Origin: Streptomyces rhizosphaerihabitans
GTDB taxonomy: Bacteria; Actinomycetota; Actinomycetes; Streptomycetales; Streptomycetaceae
Direction: 5' to 3'
Assembly: GCF_025399795.1 (NCBI RefSeq)
Contig: NZ_JAODTZ010000047.1
Span: 24,465-88,464 of the forward strand
Length of the DNA: 64,000 nt
Every line of letters begins with the position of its first letter. The first letter of the stretch is position 1. This document shows, one piece after another, positions 16,070-24,350 of this stretch. A program made the translations under genes and the position numbers. The notes below the pieces were generated by a model. It worked only from the letters and a program-made list of their open reading frames with translations. It searched no databases and had not been told where the DNA came from.

Positions 16070-17071
16070 ATGTTGGAGACATCCGCACGACTGCTGCGCC
16101 TGCTCTCACTCCTGCAGGCCCACCGCGAATGGTCGGGAGCGGACCTCGCCGGGCGGCTGGGCGTCACCCCGCGCACGGTCCGCCGTGATGTGGACCGGCT
16201 GCGTGAGCTGGGCTATCCCGTCAACGCCAGTCCCGGTACGGGCGGCGGCTACCAGCTCGGCGCGGGGGCCGAGCTGCCGCCACTGCTCCTGGACGACGAC
16301 GAGGCCGTCGCGGTGGCCGTCGGACTGCGCACGGCGGCCGGTCAGGGCATCGAGGGCATCGGCGAGTCCTCCGTACGCGCCCTCGCCAAGCTGGAGCAGG
16401 TCCTGCCGAGCCGGCTGCGGCGCCGGGTCGGTGCCCTGAACGCCTTCACCGTGCCGATGCTGCGCGGTCCGCAGCCCTCCGCCGTCGACCCCACCGTCCT
16501 CACCGAACTGGCCAACGCCTGCCGCGACAGCGAGCGGCTGCGTTTCGAGTACCGCGACCACGCGGGTTCCTCGACGCGCCGCACCGTCGAGCCGTACCGG
16601 CTGGTGTGCACGGAGCACCGCTGGTACCTGGTCGCCTGGGACGTGGACCGGGACGACTGGCGTACGTTCCGGGCCGACCGCATCACACCCCGGCCGCCGC
16701 ACGGACCGCGCTTCACACCCCGCACGCCACCGGCCGAGAACCTGGCCGAGTACGTGTCCCGGGGTGTCTCGACCCGCGCCTACGCCACGAACGCCGTCGT
16801 CCGGCTGCTGGTGCCGCTGGAGGAGGCCGCCGCACGGATCTCACCCTCGGCCGGGACCCTGGAGGCTTCGGGGAACGACAGCTGCGTTCTGCGCACCGGG
16901 GCGGCGAGCCTCGACGTCATGGTCATTCACGTGATGCTGATGGGTTTCGAGTTCGAGATCGTCGAGCCCGCCGAGCTCGTCGACGCGATCAGGACGGCCC
17001 GGGACCGGCTGTCCCGGGCGCTGGAGAGGCCGGGTCCCGAGGGGGCGCCGATCACGGCCCGGGTGACGTAG
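16070..17071 (+). CDS. WYL-domain transcriptional regulator (DeoR-type HTH)
   Basis: A 333-residue regulator. The N-terminal winged helix-turn-helix (about 1-60) has SGADLAGRLGVTPRTVRRDVDRLRELGY-type spacing. A WYL domain follows (about 140-225) with HRWYLVAWDVDRDDWRTFRADRI, and a WCX extension (about 230-320) carries RLLVPLEEAA. WYL proteins usually sense a small ligand or nucleic acid. No obvious partner gene is adjacent, since the neighbours are livK and a small I78 inhibitor, so its regulon is unknown. A hairpin rich in CTCCCTTGCGGACCG lies in the gap before it. Confidence 0.9.
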   Translation: MLETSARLLRLLSLLQAHREWSGADLAGRLGVTPRTVRRDVDRLRELGYPVNASPGTGGGYQLGAGAELPPLLLDDDEAVAVAVGLRTAAGQGIEGIGESSVRALAKLEQVLPSRLRRRVGALNAFTVPMLRGPQPSAVDPTVLTELANACRDSERLRFEYRDHAGSSTRRTVEPYRLVCTEHRWYLVAWDVDRDDWRTFRADRITPRPPHGPRFTPRTPPAENLAEYVSRGVSTRAYATNAVVRLLVPLEEAAARISPSAGTLEASGNDSCVLRTGAASLDVMVIHVMLMGFEFEIVEPAELVDAIRTARDRLSRALERPGPEGAPITARVT

Positions 17072-17132
17072 GGGACATCCGGGGGCCGGCGGAGGCCGTG
17101 CGGGGGTTCTGTGCCGGCGGCGTGTATTTCTT

Positions 17133-17339
17133 ATGCGGCGTCAGCTTCCGCGGTGCGCGGCGGAATCGGAGCGGACCGGAATGGAAAAGCGTCATCGAAC
17201 GTACGGCCTCGCGTATTCCGCAAGATTATTCGAGACGCCCGCACGACGACTCCGAATTACGTTCGAAGGCGTGCGGAACGCCGGGGGAGACCTCGTATGG
17301 GTGACGGAGTTCGGCGAAACACGTGTCGTGATCCTGTGA
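17133..17339 (+). CDS. Possible small protein (weak candidate)
   Basis: A 68-codon frame whose second half, from an internal Met (MEKRHRTYGLAYSAR), looks protein-like (LRITFEGVRN, VWVTEFGETRVVIL). However, its third-position GC is clearly lower than in neighbouring genes and no ribosome site is convincing. It may be a remnant, a recently acquired gene or chance. It fills the 17072-17424 gap, in which I see nothing else. Confidence 0.25.
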   Translation: MRRQLPRCAAESERTGMEKRHRTYGLAYSARLFETPARRLRITFEGVRNAGGDLVWVTEFGETRVVIL

Positions 17340-17424
17340 CAGAAGTGTGACCGGTGGGGGATAGGTGACGCTTGGTCGCCGATCGGGCTTCCACCGCCGG
17401 GGCGCGCCGCCTAACGTGGCGGTC

Positions 17425-17640
17425 ATGGCACCCATTCACCCCTCTCACGCAGAGCCGCAGGACAGTCCGGAGAGCTATGTCGGACTGGAGGTGAGCAGCG
17501 CCGAGGAGCGCGCGCGGGAGCACGGCTGGACATCGGTGCGCTCGCTGCCGCCGGGCGCGATCATCACCATGGAGTACCTGGTGGGGCGGCTGAACTTCGA
17601 GGTCACGGACGGTACGGTGACGCGCAGCTGGAAGGGCTGA
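17425..17640 (+). CDS. I78-family peptidase inhibitor
   Basis: A 71-residue cytoplasmic-looking protein. YVGLEVSSAEERAREHGWTSVR followed by GAIITMEYLVGRLNFEVTDG and a final basic VTRSWKG matches the short I78 inhibitor fold, in which the MEYLVGRLN segment corresponds to the conserved D-x-R-x-x-R-x-N region with some changes. The ATG at 17425 is chosen because the upstream in-frame codons are Arg/Gly-rich and atypical. No signal peptide is present, so an intracellular protease would be the target if it inhibits one. The gene is monocistronic and followed by a strong terminator. Confidence 0.75.
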   Translation: MAPIHPSHAEPQDSPESYVGLEVSSAEERAREHGWTSVRSLPPGAIITMEYLVGRLNFEVTDGTVTRSWKG

Positions 17641-17718
17641 GCGCCCGGCCGCGGCGGACGCGCGCCCGTTCCGGCGCGGGAGTGCCGGAACACGGTCGGG
17701 CGCCGCGACGGGATGTGC

Positions 17719-17751
17719 GAAGGCCCCCGGCTCGTCGAGCCGGGGGCCTTC
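17719..17751. terminator. Bidirectional terminator between convergent genes
   Basis: A 15-bp stem of the type GAAGGCCCCCGGCTCG, with its complement, and a short TCG loop lies between the I78 gene and the convergent PAP2 gene. Confidence 0.85.
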
Positions 17752-17792
17752 GCGGTGCGGGGAGAGGCTGTGCGTACCGGCCCCGCAGTCTT

Positions 17793-18833
17793 CTAGCTAC
17801 CCGTCAGTGGGCGGGCCGAGGCGGCCGTGGCCGCGCGCGCCGGACGGTCCGGGTGCGGCGGGCGGCGGCTGCCCGCAGGTGTCACCGGAGTGCGTTCCGA
17901 GCGGGCGGTGTGCGGGCCGGGCGCCAGGTGGACGGGGGCTCTGGGCGGACGGGACGCGACCGTCTCGCGGGCCGGCACCTCGCTGTCGACGGTGGGCCGT
18001 GGGGACATGACCGGCGCGCCGACCGGCGAGGGTACCGGTGCCCCTGTCGGTGCCGGTGCGGCCGCCGTACGGCCGCGACGGGAGCGCCACAGGTCGCGCA
18101 GCGAGAAGATCCCGGCCTCGGAGCGGGCGATCAGCGGCTCGCACCAGGGCAGCGCCAGCAGGATCAGCAGACCCGCGGCCCAGCCCAGCAGGACATCGCT
18201 CAGCCAGTGCGTACCCAGGTACACGGTGGTGAGGCCGACGCCCAGCGAGGTCACGGCGGACAGTGCCGAGAGCCAGCGTCTGGCTCTCGGGGTCGACGCC
18301 AGATAGGCCAGGATTCCCCAGGTCACGACGGCGTTGGCGGTGTGGCCCGAGGGAAATATATCGCCGCCCAGGCCCATTTCGTTCGAGCCGATGGTGATGG
18401 CGTAGTGCGGGCCGAGACGGCCCATGCCGAGCTTCGCCGCGCCGACCGTGATGTTGAGCAACAGGAGGGACGCGCCCAGGGTGAGCAGCGGGCGCAGTGT
18501 GTGCTGCCGCCAGGAGCGCCAGCCCAGCCACGAGGCGACCATCACGGCGGTGGGGCCGCGCTGGCCGAGGACCACGTAGTAGTCGAGGAACGCGTGGATC
18601 TCCGGCCACTGCTGGTAGGGCCGGAAGAACATGACCTGCCAGTCGAACCGGACCAGCCATGACGTGATCGCAACGGCCCACACGATCGCCAGGTAGAAGG
18701 CCAGGGTCGCCGCGAAGAGGACAACCCTGTGCCGACTCATCTTCGGCACATCGATGTGGGCCGGTCGTTCCGGCTCACGGTCCAGCCGGGCGAAGACCCG
18801 GTCCAGACGGGTGAGGTTTCGTTCGGTACGCAC
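17793..18833 (-). CDS. PAP2-family membrane phosphatase
   Basis: A 346-residue integral membrane protein of the phosphatidic acid phosphatase type 2 superfamily. About six membrane helices span residues 35-230, and the C-terminal tail of about 110 residues is Pro/Arg/Ala-rich and probably cytoplasmic. The three family boxes are present in variant form: KLGMGRLGP, FPSGHT and YLGTHWLSDV. The motif-3 arginine is replaced (TTVYLG instead of SR-x-YLG) and motif 1 ends in GP, which I believe is common in this actinobacterial subgroup. The substrate may be a phospholipid, prenyl-diphosphate or glycan-lipid phosphate. It is divergent from nothing obvious, with an AT-rich gap upstream. Confidence 0.88.
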   Translation of the reverse strand: MRTERNLTRLDRVFARLDREPERPAHIDVPKMSRHRVVLFAATLAFYLAIVWAVAITSWLVRFDWQVMFFRPYQQWPEIHAFLDYYVVLGQRGPTAVMVASWLGWRSWRQHTLRPLLTLGASLLLLNITVGAAKLGMGRLGPHYAITIGSNEMGLGGDIFPSGHTANAVVTWGILAYLASTPRARRWLSALSAVTSLGVGLTTVYLGTHWLSDVLLGWAAGLLILLALPWCEPLIARSEAGIFSLRDLWRSRRGRTAAAPAPTGAPVPSPVGAPVMSPRPTVDSEVPARETVASRPPRAPVHLAPGPHTARSERTPVTPAGSRRPPHPDRPARAATAASARPLTGS

Positions 18834-19083
18834 TCAATCGACGTTACAGCGAGTGAGCTGCGTTCCAGGCCGATTCACTCGGTTTGTGATGACGATGTGA
18901 TGTGGGATTCCTCTCAGGATCATGTTTATTTCCAATGAATCTCCAATCCCCGGCGTGCGGAGCCTTCAATTCCATTGATCTCTGAGGGTCTTCGATTTTA
19001 TGGCACTTTTATATTCGTTCACCGAATGATGGTGTCGAATTCTCCGGCCGCTCACCGGCCCGGACGGGGCGCCGCCTGGCCGG
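18834..19083. other. AT-rich intergenic DNA
   Basis: Between about 18890 and 19045 the base composition drops sharply compared with the surroundings, with many TTTAT, AATTC and ATTTT runs. No reading frame, palindrome or promoter box is convincing. It may contain the PAP2 promoter at its left edge. Confidence 0.5.
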
Positions 19084-20265
19084 TCACGGCGGCCCCGAGC
19101 CGTTCAGCCAGAAGGCCCCGTAGGCCGCCGAGGCCACCGCGACGCCCCCGAGGATCAGCGCCGACCTGAGGGTACGCAGCCGGGCCAGGGCCACCGCGAG
19201 AGGGAACAGGAGGGGGAAGGCCGGCAGCAGCAGGCGCGGTTTCGAGCCGAAGTAGCTCGACGCGCACAGGGCGAGCGCGACGACGATCCCCGTGTGGACC
19301 AGCAGCGCCGGCGGCTGTCCCTGGCGTACGCATGCCACGTAGAGCCACAAGATCAGTGCGACCCCGACGATCAGCCCGACGCCGGCCAGGGCGGACGGGA
19401 ACGAGGTGAGCTTTTCGGCCACGAACCGGCCGAAGGCGTAACCGCCGTCGAAGCCGTTGCGCCAGCCCGCCTGGACGTCGAGATAGCCCAGCGGGCCCTT
19501 GCCCGTGCGGTGACCCACCCACAGCACGTAACCGGCGGCGCCGAGCGGCGCGATGATCATGGCAAGGGCGCGCCGCCACACCTGCGCGCCGTCCGTCCGG
19601 GGCGTGCTTCCGCCTTGCGCGCGTTCTCCCACGAACGAGGTAATCGCCGCCACCCACAGGGCCGCGACCACCGCGACCCCCACCGGCCGGGTCAGCCCGG
19701 CGAACGCGGCGAGCAGGCCCGCGGTCAGCCAGCGGCCGGTCAGCACCGCGTACAGCGACCACGCGGCGAGGGCCGTGAACAGTGACTCGCTGTACGCCAT
19801 CGACTGCACGATGCCGACGGGGAGGACCGCCCACACCAGCGCGGCGCACACTCCGGCCCGGTGGCCGTGGACATGATCGGCGACCGCGAAGATCCCCCAG
19901 GCCGCGGCGATCGAGGCCGCCGCCGAGACCAGCAGGCCCGCGTCCGGGTACGACAGCGGGGTCACCGCCGAGCCGAGCCGCTCCAGCCAGGGCAGCAGCG
20001 GGAAGAACGCGAGGTTCGCGTGCACGTCACCGTTCGGCAGACGGACCTCGTAGCCGTAGCCGAGCTCGGCGACCCGGGTGTACCAGAGCGAGTCCCAGCG
20101 CTGCGACAGCAGCCGGTGGGCGCTCTTGCCGTTCGCCGCGCTCCACACGGCGAGGGTGACGAGGCCCAGGACGCGGACGGCCGCGTACCCGAGGAGGGCC
20201 GGTGCGGCACGGCGCAGGGCGCCCGTGTGGGGCGGCGTCGCGGCGGGCGTCTCTGGATCGGTCAC
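19084..20265 (-). CDS. PIG-V-like mannosyltransferase, integral membrane
   Basis: A 393-residue protein with about 10 membrane helices. The RWDSLWYTRVAELGYGYE loop followed by AFFPLLPWLERL, and later SMAYSESLF, are hallmarks of the PIG-V/GT-C type membrane glycosyltransferases. Those enzymes use polyprenyl-phosphate sugars on the outer face, and the acidic WD pair is the likely catalytic loop. The GTG at 20265 (VTDPETPAATPP) was preferred because the upstream in-frame residues are Arg/Pro-rich and unlike the family. A role in protein O-mannosylation or cell-envelope glycan assembly is an inference. The neighbours (PAP2 phosphatase, MFS exporter) do not define the pathway. Confidence 0.8.
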   Translation of the reverse strand: MTDPETPAATPPHTGALRRAAPALLGYAAVRVLGLVTLAVWSAANGKSAHRLLSQRWDSLWYTRVAELGYGYEVRLPNGDVHANLAFFPLLPWLERLGSAVTPLSYPDAGLLVSAAASIAAAWGIFAVADHVHGHRAGVCAALVWAVLPVGIVQSMAYSESLFTALAAWSLYAVLTGRWLTAGLLAAFAGLTRPVGVAVVAALWVAAITSFVGERAQGGSTPRTDGAQVWRRALAMIIAPLGAAGYVLWVGHRTGKGPLGYLDVQAGWRNGFDGGYAFGRFVAEKLTSFPSALAGVGLIVGVALILWLYVACVRQGQPPALLVHTGIVVALALCASSYFGSKPRLLLPAFPLLFPLAVALARLRTLRSALILGGVAVASAAYGAFWLNGSGPP

Positions 20266-20522
20266 GGGCCCGATTATCGGCGGACCCCGGAACCGGCGGG
20301 CCGCGCGGGGCGTGATGAGCGGCGGGGGCGTGGCGTACGCCACACTCCTGGCCAGGCGAACGTGAGAGGTCCGCCACGTGTCATGGGTGAGAACTCGCGT
20401 ACGCTGACGGCTCACTCGCCTTTGTTGCGTGGGCCCGGGATTCCGCTCTTCGGGCCGCAGCCCCCAGGGAGTCCCCACCCTGCGGATCCGCCGAACGCGA
20501 GGGAACCTGTGGAGGTACGTAC

Positions 20523-22193
20523 ATGTCCGGGACGACCACGGCCGCTGCGCGATGCCGTCGGGAGACCGGGGCCGGTGCCAACCGCTGGGTGGTCCTTGTC
20601 GTCCTGTGCGTCAGCCTGCTGCTGGTCGCCCTCGACGCCACCGTGCTCCATGTCGCGGTGCCCGCCGTCACCGAGGACCTCAAGCCCGGCGCGATAGAAC
20701 TGCTCTGGATCGTCGACGTCTATCCGCTCGTCTGCGCCTCGCTCCTCATCCTCTTCGGCACGCTCGGTGACCGCATCGGCCGCCGGCGTGTCCTCCTCCT
20801 CGGATACCTCCTCTTCGGTGTCGCCTCCGGTATCGCGGCCCTCGCCGAGAACGCACAGCTCCTGATAGGCGCCCGGGCCCTGCTCGGCGTCGGCGGCGCG
20901 ATGATCATGCCCGCGACCCTGTCGATCCTGCGTCAGGTCTTCCCCGACCGGCGCGAGCGGGCGCTCGCGATCGGCATCTGGAGCGCGGTCGCCGCCGTCG
21001 GCGCAGCGGTCGGTCCGCTGCTCGGCGGCTTCCTCCTCGAACACTTCTGGTGGGGATCGGTCTTCCTCGTCAACATCCCGCTGATGATCGTCAGCCTGCC
21101 GGTCGGACGGCTGCTGCTGCCCGAGTCCCGCGGCGAGCGCGACGGTCCCTGGGACGTGGTCGGGGCGCTGATGGCCGCCGCCGGTCTGTTCGGACTCGTC
21201 CTCGGCGTGAAGCGCCTCGGCGCTGGTGAGGCACCCCTCAGCCTCTTCACCATCGCGCCGCTGATCGTCGGCGGAGTGCTGATGGCCGCCTTCGTACGGC
21301 GGCAGCGGCGGCGCGCGCATCCGCTGGTGGACCTGCGCATGTTCGCGCGTCCCGCTTTCAGCACGTCGATCGGCTGCATCGTCCTTGCCATGCTCGCCCT
21401 GGTGGGGCTCGAACTGATCGCCGCGCAGTACTTGCAGCTCGTGCTCGGACTGTCACCGCTCCAGACCGGACTGCGGCTGCTGCCGCTCACCGTCGCGGCG
21501 ATGGCCGCGGGGCTCGCGGGGGCGAAACTGCTGCGGCGGTTCGGGCCGCGCGCGATGGTCTGCTTCGGTTTCTGTCTCACCGCGGCCGCCGTGGTCACGC
21601 TCACCGCGATGGGCGGGAACGACAACACCGGGCTGCTGCTCTTCGGCTTCGTGCTGCTCGGCTTCGGTCTGGAGACCACGCTCTTCGGGGCGTACGAGTC
21701 CATGCTCAGCGAGGCGCCGCAGGCGCAGTCGGGCGGCGCCGCGGCGATCGGCGAGACCTCCTACCAGCTCGGCGCCGGTATAGGGATCGCCCTGCTGGGG
21801 AGCGTGATGAACGCGGCGTACGCGCCCGGACTGTCGTCCGTCCCCGGCGTCCCGGCGGCCGATTCGGCGGCGGCGGGCCACTCGCTCGGCGAGGCGTACC
21901 AGGTCGCCGACCGGCTCGGAGGCACGACCGGCGGCGCCCTGCGGCAGGCCGCCCGGGACTCCTTCGTGCACGGACTGCATGTGACGCTGCTGGTGAGCGC
22001 GGGCCTGTTGCTGCTGGGCGCCGTGATGGCGCTGAGGCTGCCCCGGGTCATGGAGTGCGGGGCACCCGCGACGAGCTCCGCCCCGGACGCGAACTCCTCC
22101 CAGGCCGGGACCGGCTCCGGCACGGACTCCGCCTCGGGCCCCGCCGGGATCCCGGCTCCCCGGGACGTCGCCGAGACCCCCGTCTCCGCGTAG
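20523..22193 (+). CDS. MFS drug exporter, DHA2 family (14 TMS)
   Basis: A 556-residue proton-driven efflux pump of the EmrB/QacA type. Fourteen hydrophobic segments are visible. Motif A reads GTLGDRIGRRRV and antiporter motif C reads GVGGAMIMPATLSIL; motif D1-like LDATVLHVAVPAV sits in TM1. A Ser/Ala/Pro-rich cytoplasmic tail (about 515-556) ends the protein. The ATG follows a GGAGG-like site (TGTGGAGGTACGTAC). No regulator gene is adjacent, and the substrate is not predictable. The next gene, an acyl-CoA dehydrogenase, starts after its own promoter and operator region, so the exporter is probably monocistronic. Confidence 0.92.
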   Translation: MSGTTTAAARCRRETGAGANRWVVLVVLCVSLLLVALDATVLHVAVPAVTEDLKPGAIELLWIVDVYPLVCASLLILFGTLGDRIGRRRVLLLGYLLFGVASGIAALAENAQLLIGARALLGVGGAMIMPATLSILRQVFPDRRERALAIGIWSAVAAVGAAVGPLLGGFLLEHFWWGSVFLVNIPLMIVSLPVGRLLLPESRGERDGPWDVVGALMAAAGLFGLVLGVKRLGAGEAPLSLFTIAPLIVGGVLMAAFVRRQRRRAHPLVDLRMFARPAFSTSIGCIVLAMLALVGLELIAAQYLQLVLGLSPLQTGLRLLPLTVAAMAAGLAGAKLLRRFGPRAMVCFGFCLTAAAVVTLTAMGGNDNTGLLLFGFVLLGFGLETTLFGAYESMLSEAPQAQSGGAAAIGETSYQLGAGIGIALLGSVMNAAYAPGLSSVPGVPAADSAAAGHSLGEAYQVADRLGGTTGGALRQAARDSFVHGLHVTLLVSAGLLLLGAVMALRLPRVMECGAPATSSAPDANSSQAGTGSGTDSASGPAGIPAPRDVAETPVSA

Positions 22194-22341
22194 GTCTTCC
22201 GGTCTCCGCGCCGTTCCCGCTTCGGCGCACCGCCCCCTTCGTGGTGGTCGGCGGGCCTGCTGCCGCCGCGCTCCCGGAGTGCTGTGCGGAAGTGGCCTGG
22301 ACTTGCGGGACACTGCGTCGTAACGTCGGGTCGAGATTCTT

Positions 22342-22358
22342 AACTAGCGGTGCTAGTT
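22342..22358. promoter_or_regulatory. Perfect 17-bp palindrome (TetR-type operator) before gcdH
   Basis: AACTAGC-GGT-GCTAGTT is a perfect inverted repeat with 7-bp arms in an unusually AT-rich patch, 23 nt upstream of the acyl-CoA dehydrogenase ATG. Size and symmetry fit a TetR-family operator such as those controlling acyl-CoA catabolism. The regulator is not encoded next door. Confidence 0.65.
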
Positions 22359-22381
22359 ATTACCCTGCCGGAGGCTGTCGT

Positions 22382-23572
22382 ATGTCCGCGTCCTCGAAGC
22401 TGCCGCCCTTCGACCCCGCCGATCCGCTCGGGATCGACGACCTGCTGGACGCGGAGGACCTGGCCATCCGCGACACCGTGCGGAGCTGGGCCGCGGACCG
22501 GGTGCTCCCGTACGTCGCCGACTGGTACGAGAAGGGCGAGCTGCCCGGCATCCGGGAACTGGCGCGGGAGCTGGGCGGGATCGGCGCCCTCGGCATGTCG
22601 CTCCAGGGGTACGGGTGCGCGGGGGCCAGCGCCGTGCAGTACGGCCTCGCCTGTCTGGAGCTCGAAGCGGCCGACTCCGGCATCCGTTCGCTCGTCTCGG
22701 TGCAGGGCTCCCTCGCCATGTACGCCATCCACCGGTTCGGCAGCGAGGAGCAGAAGCAGACCTGGCTGCCGCGCATGGCCTCCGGCGAGATCATCGGATG
22801 CTTCGGACTGACCGAACCCGACCACGGCTCCGACCCCGGTTCCATGCGGACGCACGCCAAGCGCGACGGCGGGGACTGGGTCCTCAACGGGCGCAAGATG
22901 TGGATCACCAACGGTTCCGTCGCCGGTGTCGCCGTCGTCTGGGCGCAGACCGACGACGGCATCCGCGGATTCGTGGTGCCCACCGACGCGCCCGGATTCT
23001 CCGCCCCCGAGATCAAGCACAAGTGGTCGCTGCGGGCGAGCGTGACCAGTGAACTGGTCCTCGACGACGTACGGCTGCCCGCCGACGCCGTCCTGCCCGA
23101 CGTCGTAGGCCTCAAGGGTCCGCTCGGCTGCCTCTCGCACGCGCGGTACGGAATCGTCTGGGGCGCGATGGGCGCGGCACGCTCCAGTTTCGAGTCCGCC
23201 GTCGCGTACGCGAAGACGCGTGAGCAGTTCGGGCGCCCCATCGGCGGCTTCCAGCTCACCCAGGCCAAACTCGCCGACATGGCCGTCGAACTGCACAAGG
23301 GCATCCTGCTCGCCCATCACCTGGGCCGCCGTATGGACGCGGGACGGCTCCGTCCCGAGCAGATCAGCTTCGGCAAGCTCAACAACGTACGCGAGGCCAT
23401 CGAGATCTGCCGTACCTCGCGCACGATTCTCGGTGCCAACGGGATCTCGCTGGAATACCCCGTGATGCGGCACGCCACGAATCTGGAGTCGGTGCTCACC
23501 TACGAGGGCACCGTCGAAATGCATCAGCTCGTACTGGGCAAGGCGCTCACCGGGCTCGACGCCTTCAGGTGA
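22382..23572 (+). CDS. gcdH: Acyl-CoA dehydrogenase, glutaryl-CoA dehydrogenase type
   Basis: A 396-residue FAD enzyme. Domain order is the N-terminal helical domain (1-135), the beta domain with CFGLTEPDHGSDPGSM (about 139-154) and KMWITNGSVAGVAVVW, and the C-terminal helical domain with FGRPIGGFQLTQAKLADM and LTYEGTVEMHQLVLG, in which the Glu of YEGT is the expected catalytic base. The GLTEPDHGSDPGSM and GIDDLLDAEDLAIRD signatures are those of glutaryl-CoA dehydrogenase, which converts glutaryl-CoA to crotonyl-CoA in Lys/Trp degradation. Exact substrate is inferred. It has a strong palindrome in its promoter and is followed by a terminator. Confidence 0.88.
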   Translation: MSASSKLPPFDPADPLGIDDLLDAEDLAIRDTVRSWAADRVLPYVADWYEKGELPGIRELARELGGIGALGMSLQGYGCAGASAVQYGLACLELEAADSGIRSLVSVQGSLAMYAIHRFGSEEQKQTWLPRMASGEIIGCFGLTEPDHGSDPGSMRTHAKRDGGDWVLNGRKMWITNGSVAGVAVVWAQTDDGIRGFVVPTDAPGFSAPEIKHKWSLRASVTSELVLDDVRLPADAVLPDVVGLKGPLGCLSHARYGIVWGAMGAARSSFESAVAYAKTREQFGRPIGGFQLTQAKLADMAVELHKGILLAHHLGRRMDAGRLRPEQISFGKLNNVREAIEICRTSRTILGANGISLEYPVMRHATNLESVLTYEGTVEMHQLVLGKALTGLDAFR

Positions 23573-23596
23573 AGGCCCCGCTCGTGAAGCCCCGGC

Positions 23597-23625
23597 AAGG
23601 CAGGGCCGGTGAGCGGCCCTGCCTC
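23597..23625. terminator. Bidirectional terminator, gcdH and sflA
   Basis: A perfect 10-bp core stem, GGCAGGGCCG with its complement and a GTGAG loop (23599-23623), flanked by A/T bases, lies exactly between the convergent stop codons and ends at the sflA stop. Confidence 0.8.
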
Positions 23626-24061
23626 AGCTCTGGTTGAAGAAACCGTCCGTCTGACGGCTCGCGGCCTCGCCGCTGACGATCTCCGTGTTGGCCGGTGTCA
23701 GCAGGAAGACCCGGGTGGCGACCCGCTCGATGGTGCCGCGCAGGCCGAAGGTCAGGCCGGCCGCGAAGTCCACCACGCGCTTGGCGTCGGCGGCCTCCAT
23801 GGACGTGAGGTTGATGATGACCGGGACGCCGTCCCGGAAGAGTTCGCCGATACCGCGTGCGTCCCGGAAGCTGTCCGGGGTGACCGTGCCGATCCGGCGG
23901 CCCTTCTCCTCCGCCGTCTCGGAAGCAACCTTCACGCGCGGGTCGGTGACCCACGCGTCGCCGGAGTCCTGACCCTCGGCGTAGTCGTCGTCGTAGTAAC
24001 GCTCGTCATCGTTGTCGTCGACGAGGCCAAGCCAGGCACTCGCCTTGCGCACCGATCCCAT
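23624..24061 (-). CDS. sflA: SepF-like cell division protein
   Basis: A 145-residue SepF homologue. It has an amphipathic N-terminus (MGSVRKASAWLGLVDD) suited to membrane binding, an acidic Asp/Tyr-rich linker (about 15-45) and the SepF domain (about 55-140) with PDSFRDARGIGELFRDGVPVIINLTSM and FAAGLTFGLRGTIERVATRVFLLTPAN. SepF anchors FtsZ polymers. Streptomyces has one dcw-cluster SepF and two extra SepF-like proteins. This copy is outside the dcw cluster, next to glutaryl-CoA dehydrogenase and a DUF5685 gene, the neighbourhood I associate with SflA, which affects sporulation septation. The symbol rests on that recalled context. Confidence 0.85.
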   Translation of the reverse strand: MGSVRKASAWLGLVDDNDDERYYDDDYAEGQDSGDAWVTDPRVKVASETAEEKGRRIGTVTPDSFRDARGIGELFRDGVPVIINLTSMEAADAKRVVDFAAGLTFGLRGTIERVATRVFLLTPANTEIVSGEAASRQTDGFFNQS

Positions 24062-24350
24062 GGACGCCTCCTCTCACAGCGGTCTTTCGTGCTTCCGCAT
24101 CCCCATGGTCGTCCATGATGCGGATGTCGCGCCAAGTGGATAGACGCCGCGTGGGGGTTTCGTGACGGTACTGGTGCACAGCGAATCCGTCGAGAGCCCG
24201 CGTCCCCCAAGGGTCTTACGGGGTAAGGCTGCTGACTGAGAGTGAAATATGATTTCTTGCGGCGACCGGGTGACGAGCGGTGCGTACGGGTGAATGCGGC
24301 GGTCGATACGATGCCGCACCTCAGCGTCGTACGTGTCACGGGGGAGTGTC

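Noticed and set aside
17133..17339. Small gene in the WYL-I78 gap as a confident annotation
   Set aside because: Weak codon bias and no clear ribosome site; kept only as a low-confidence candidate.
17793..18833. PAP2 protein considered inactive because of motif changes
   Set aside because: The variant motifs look typical for an actinobacterial subgroup, so inactivity cannot be claimed.
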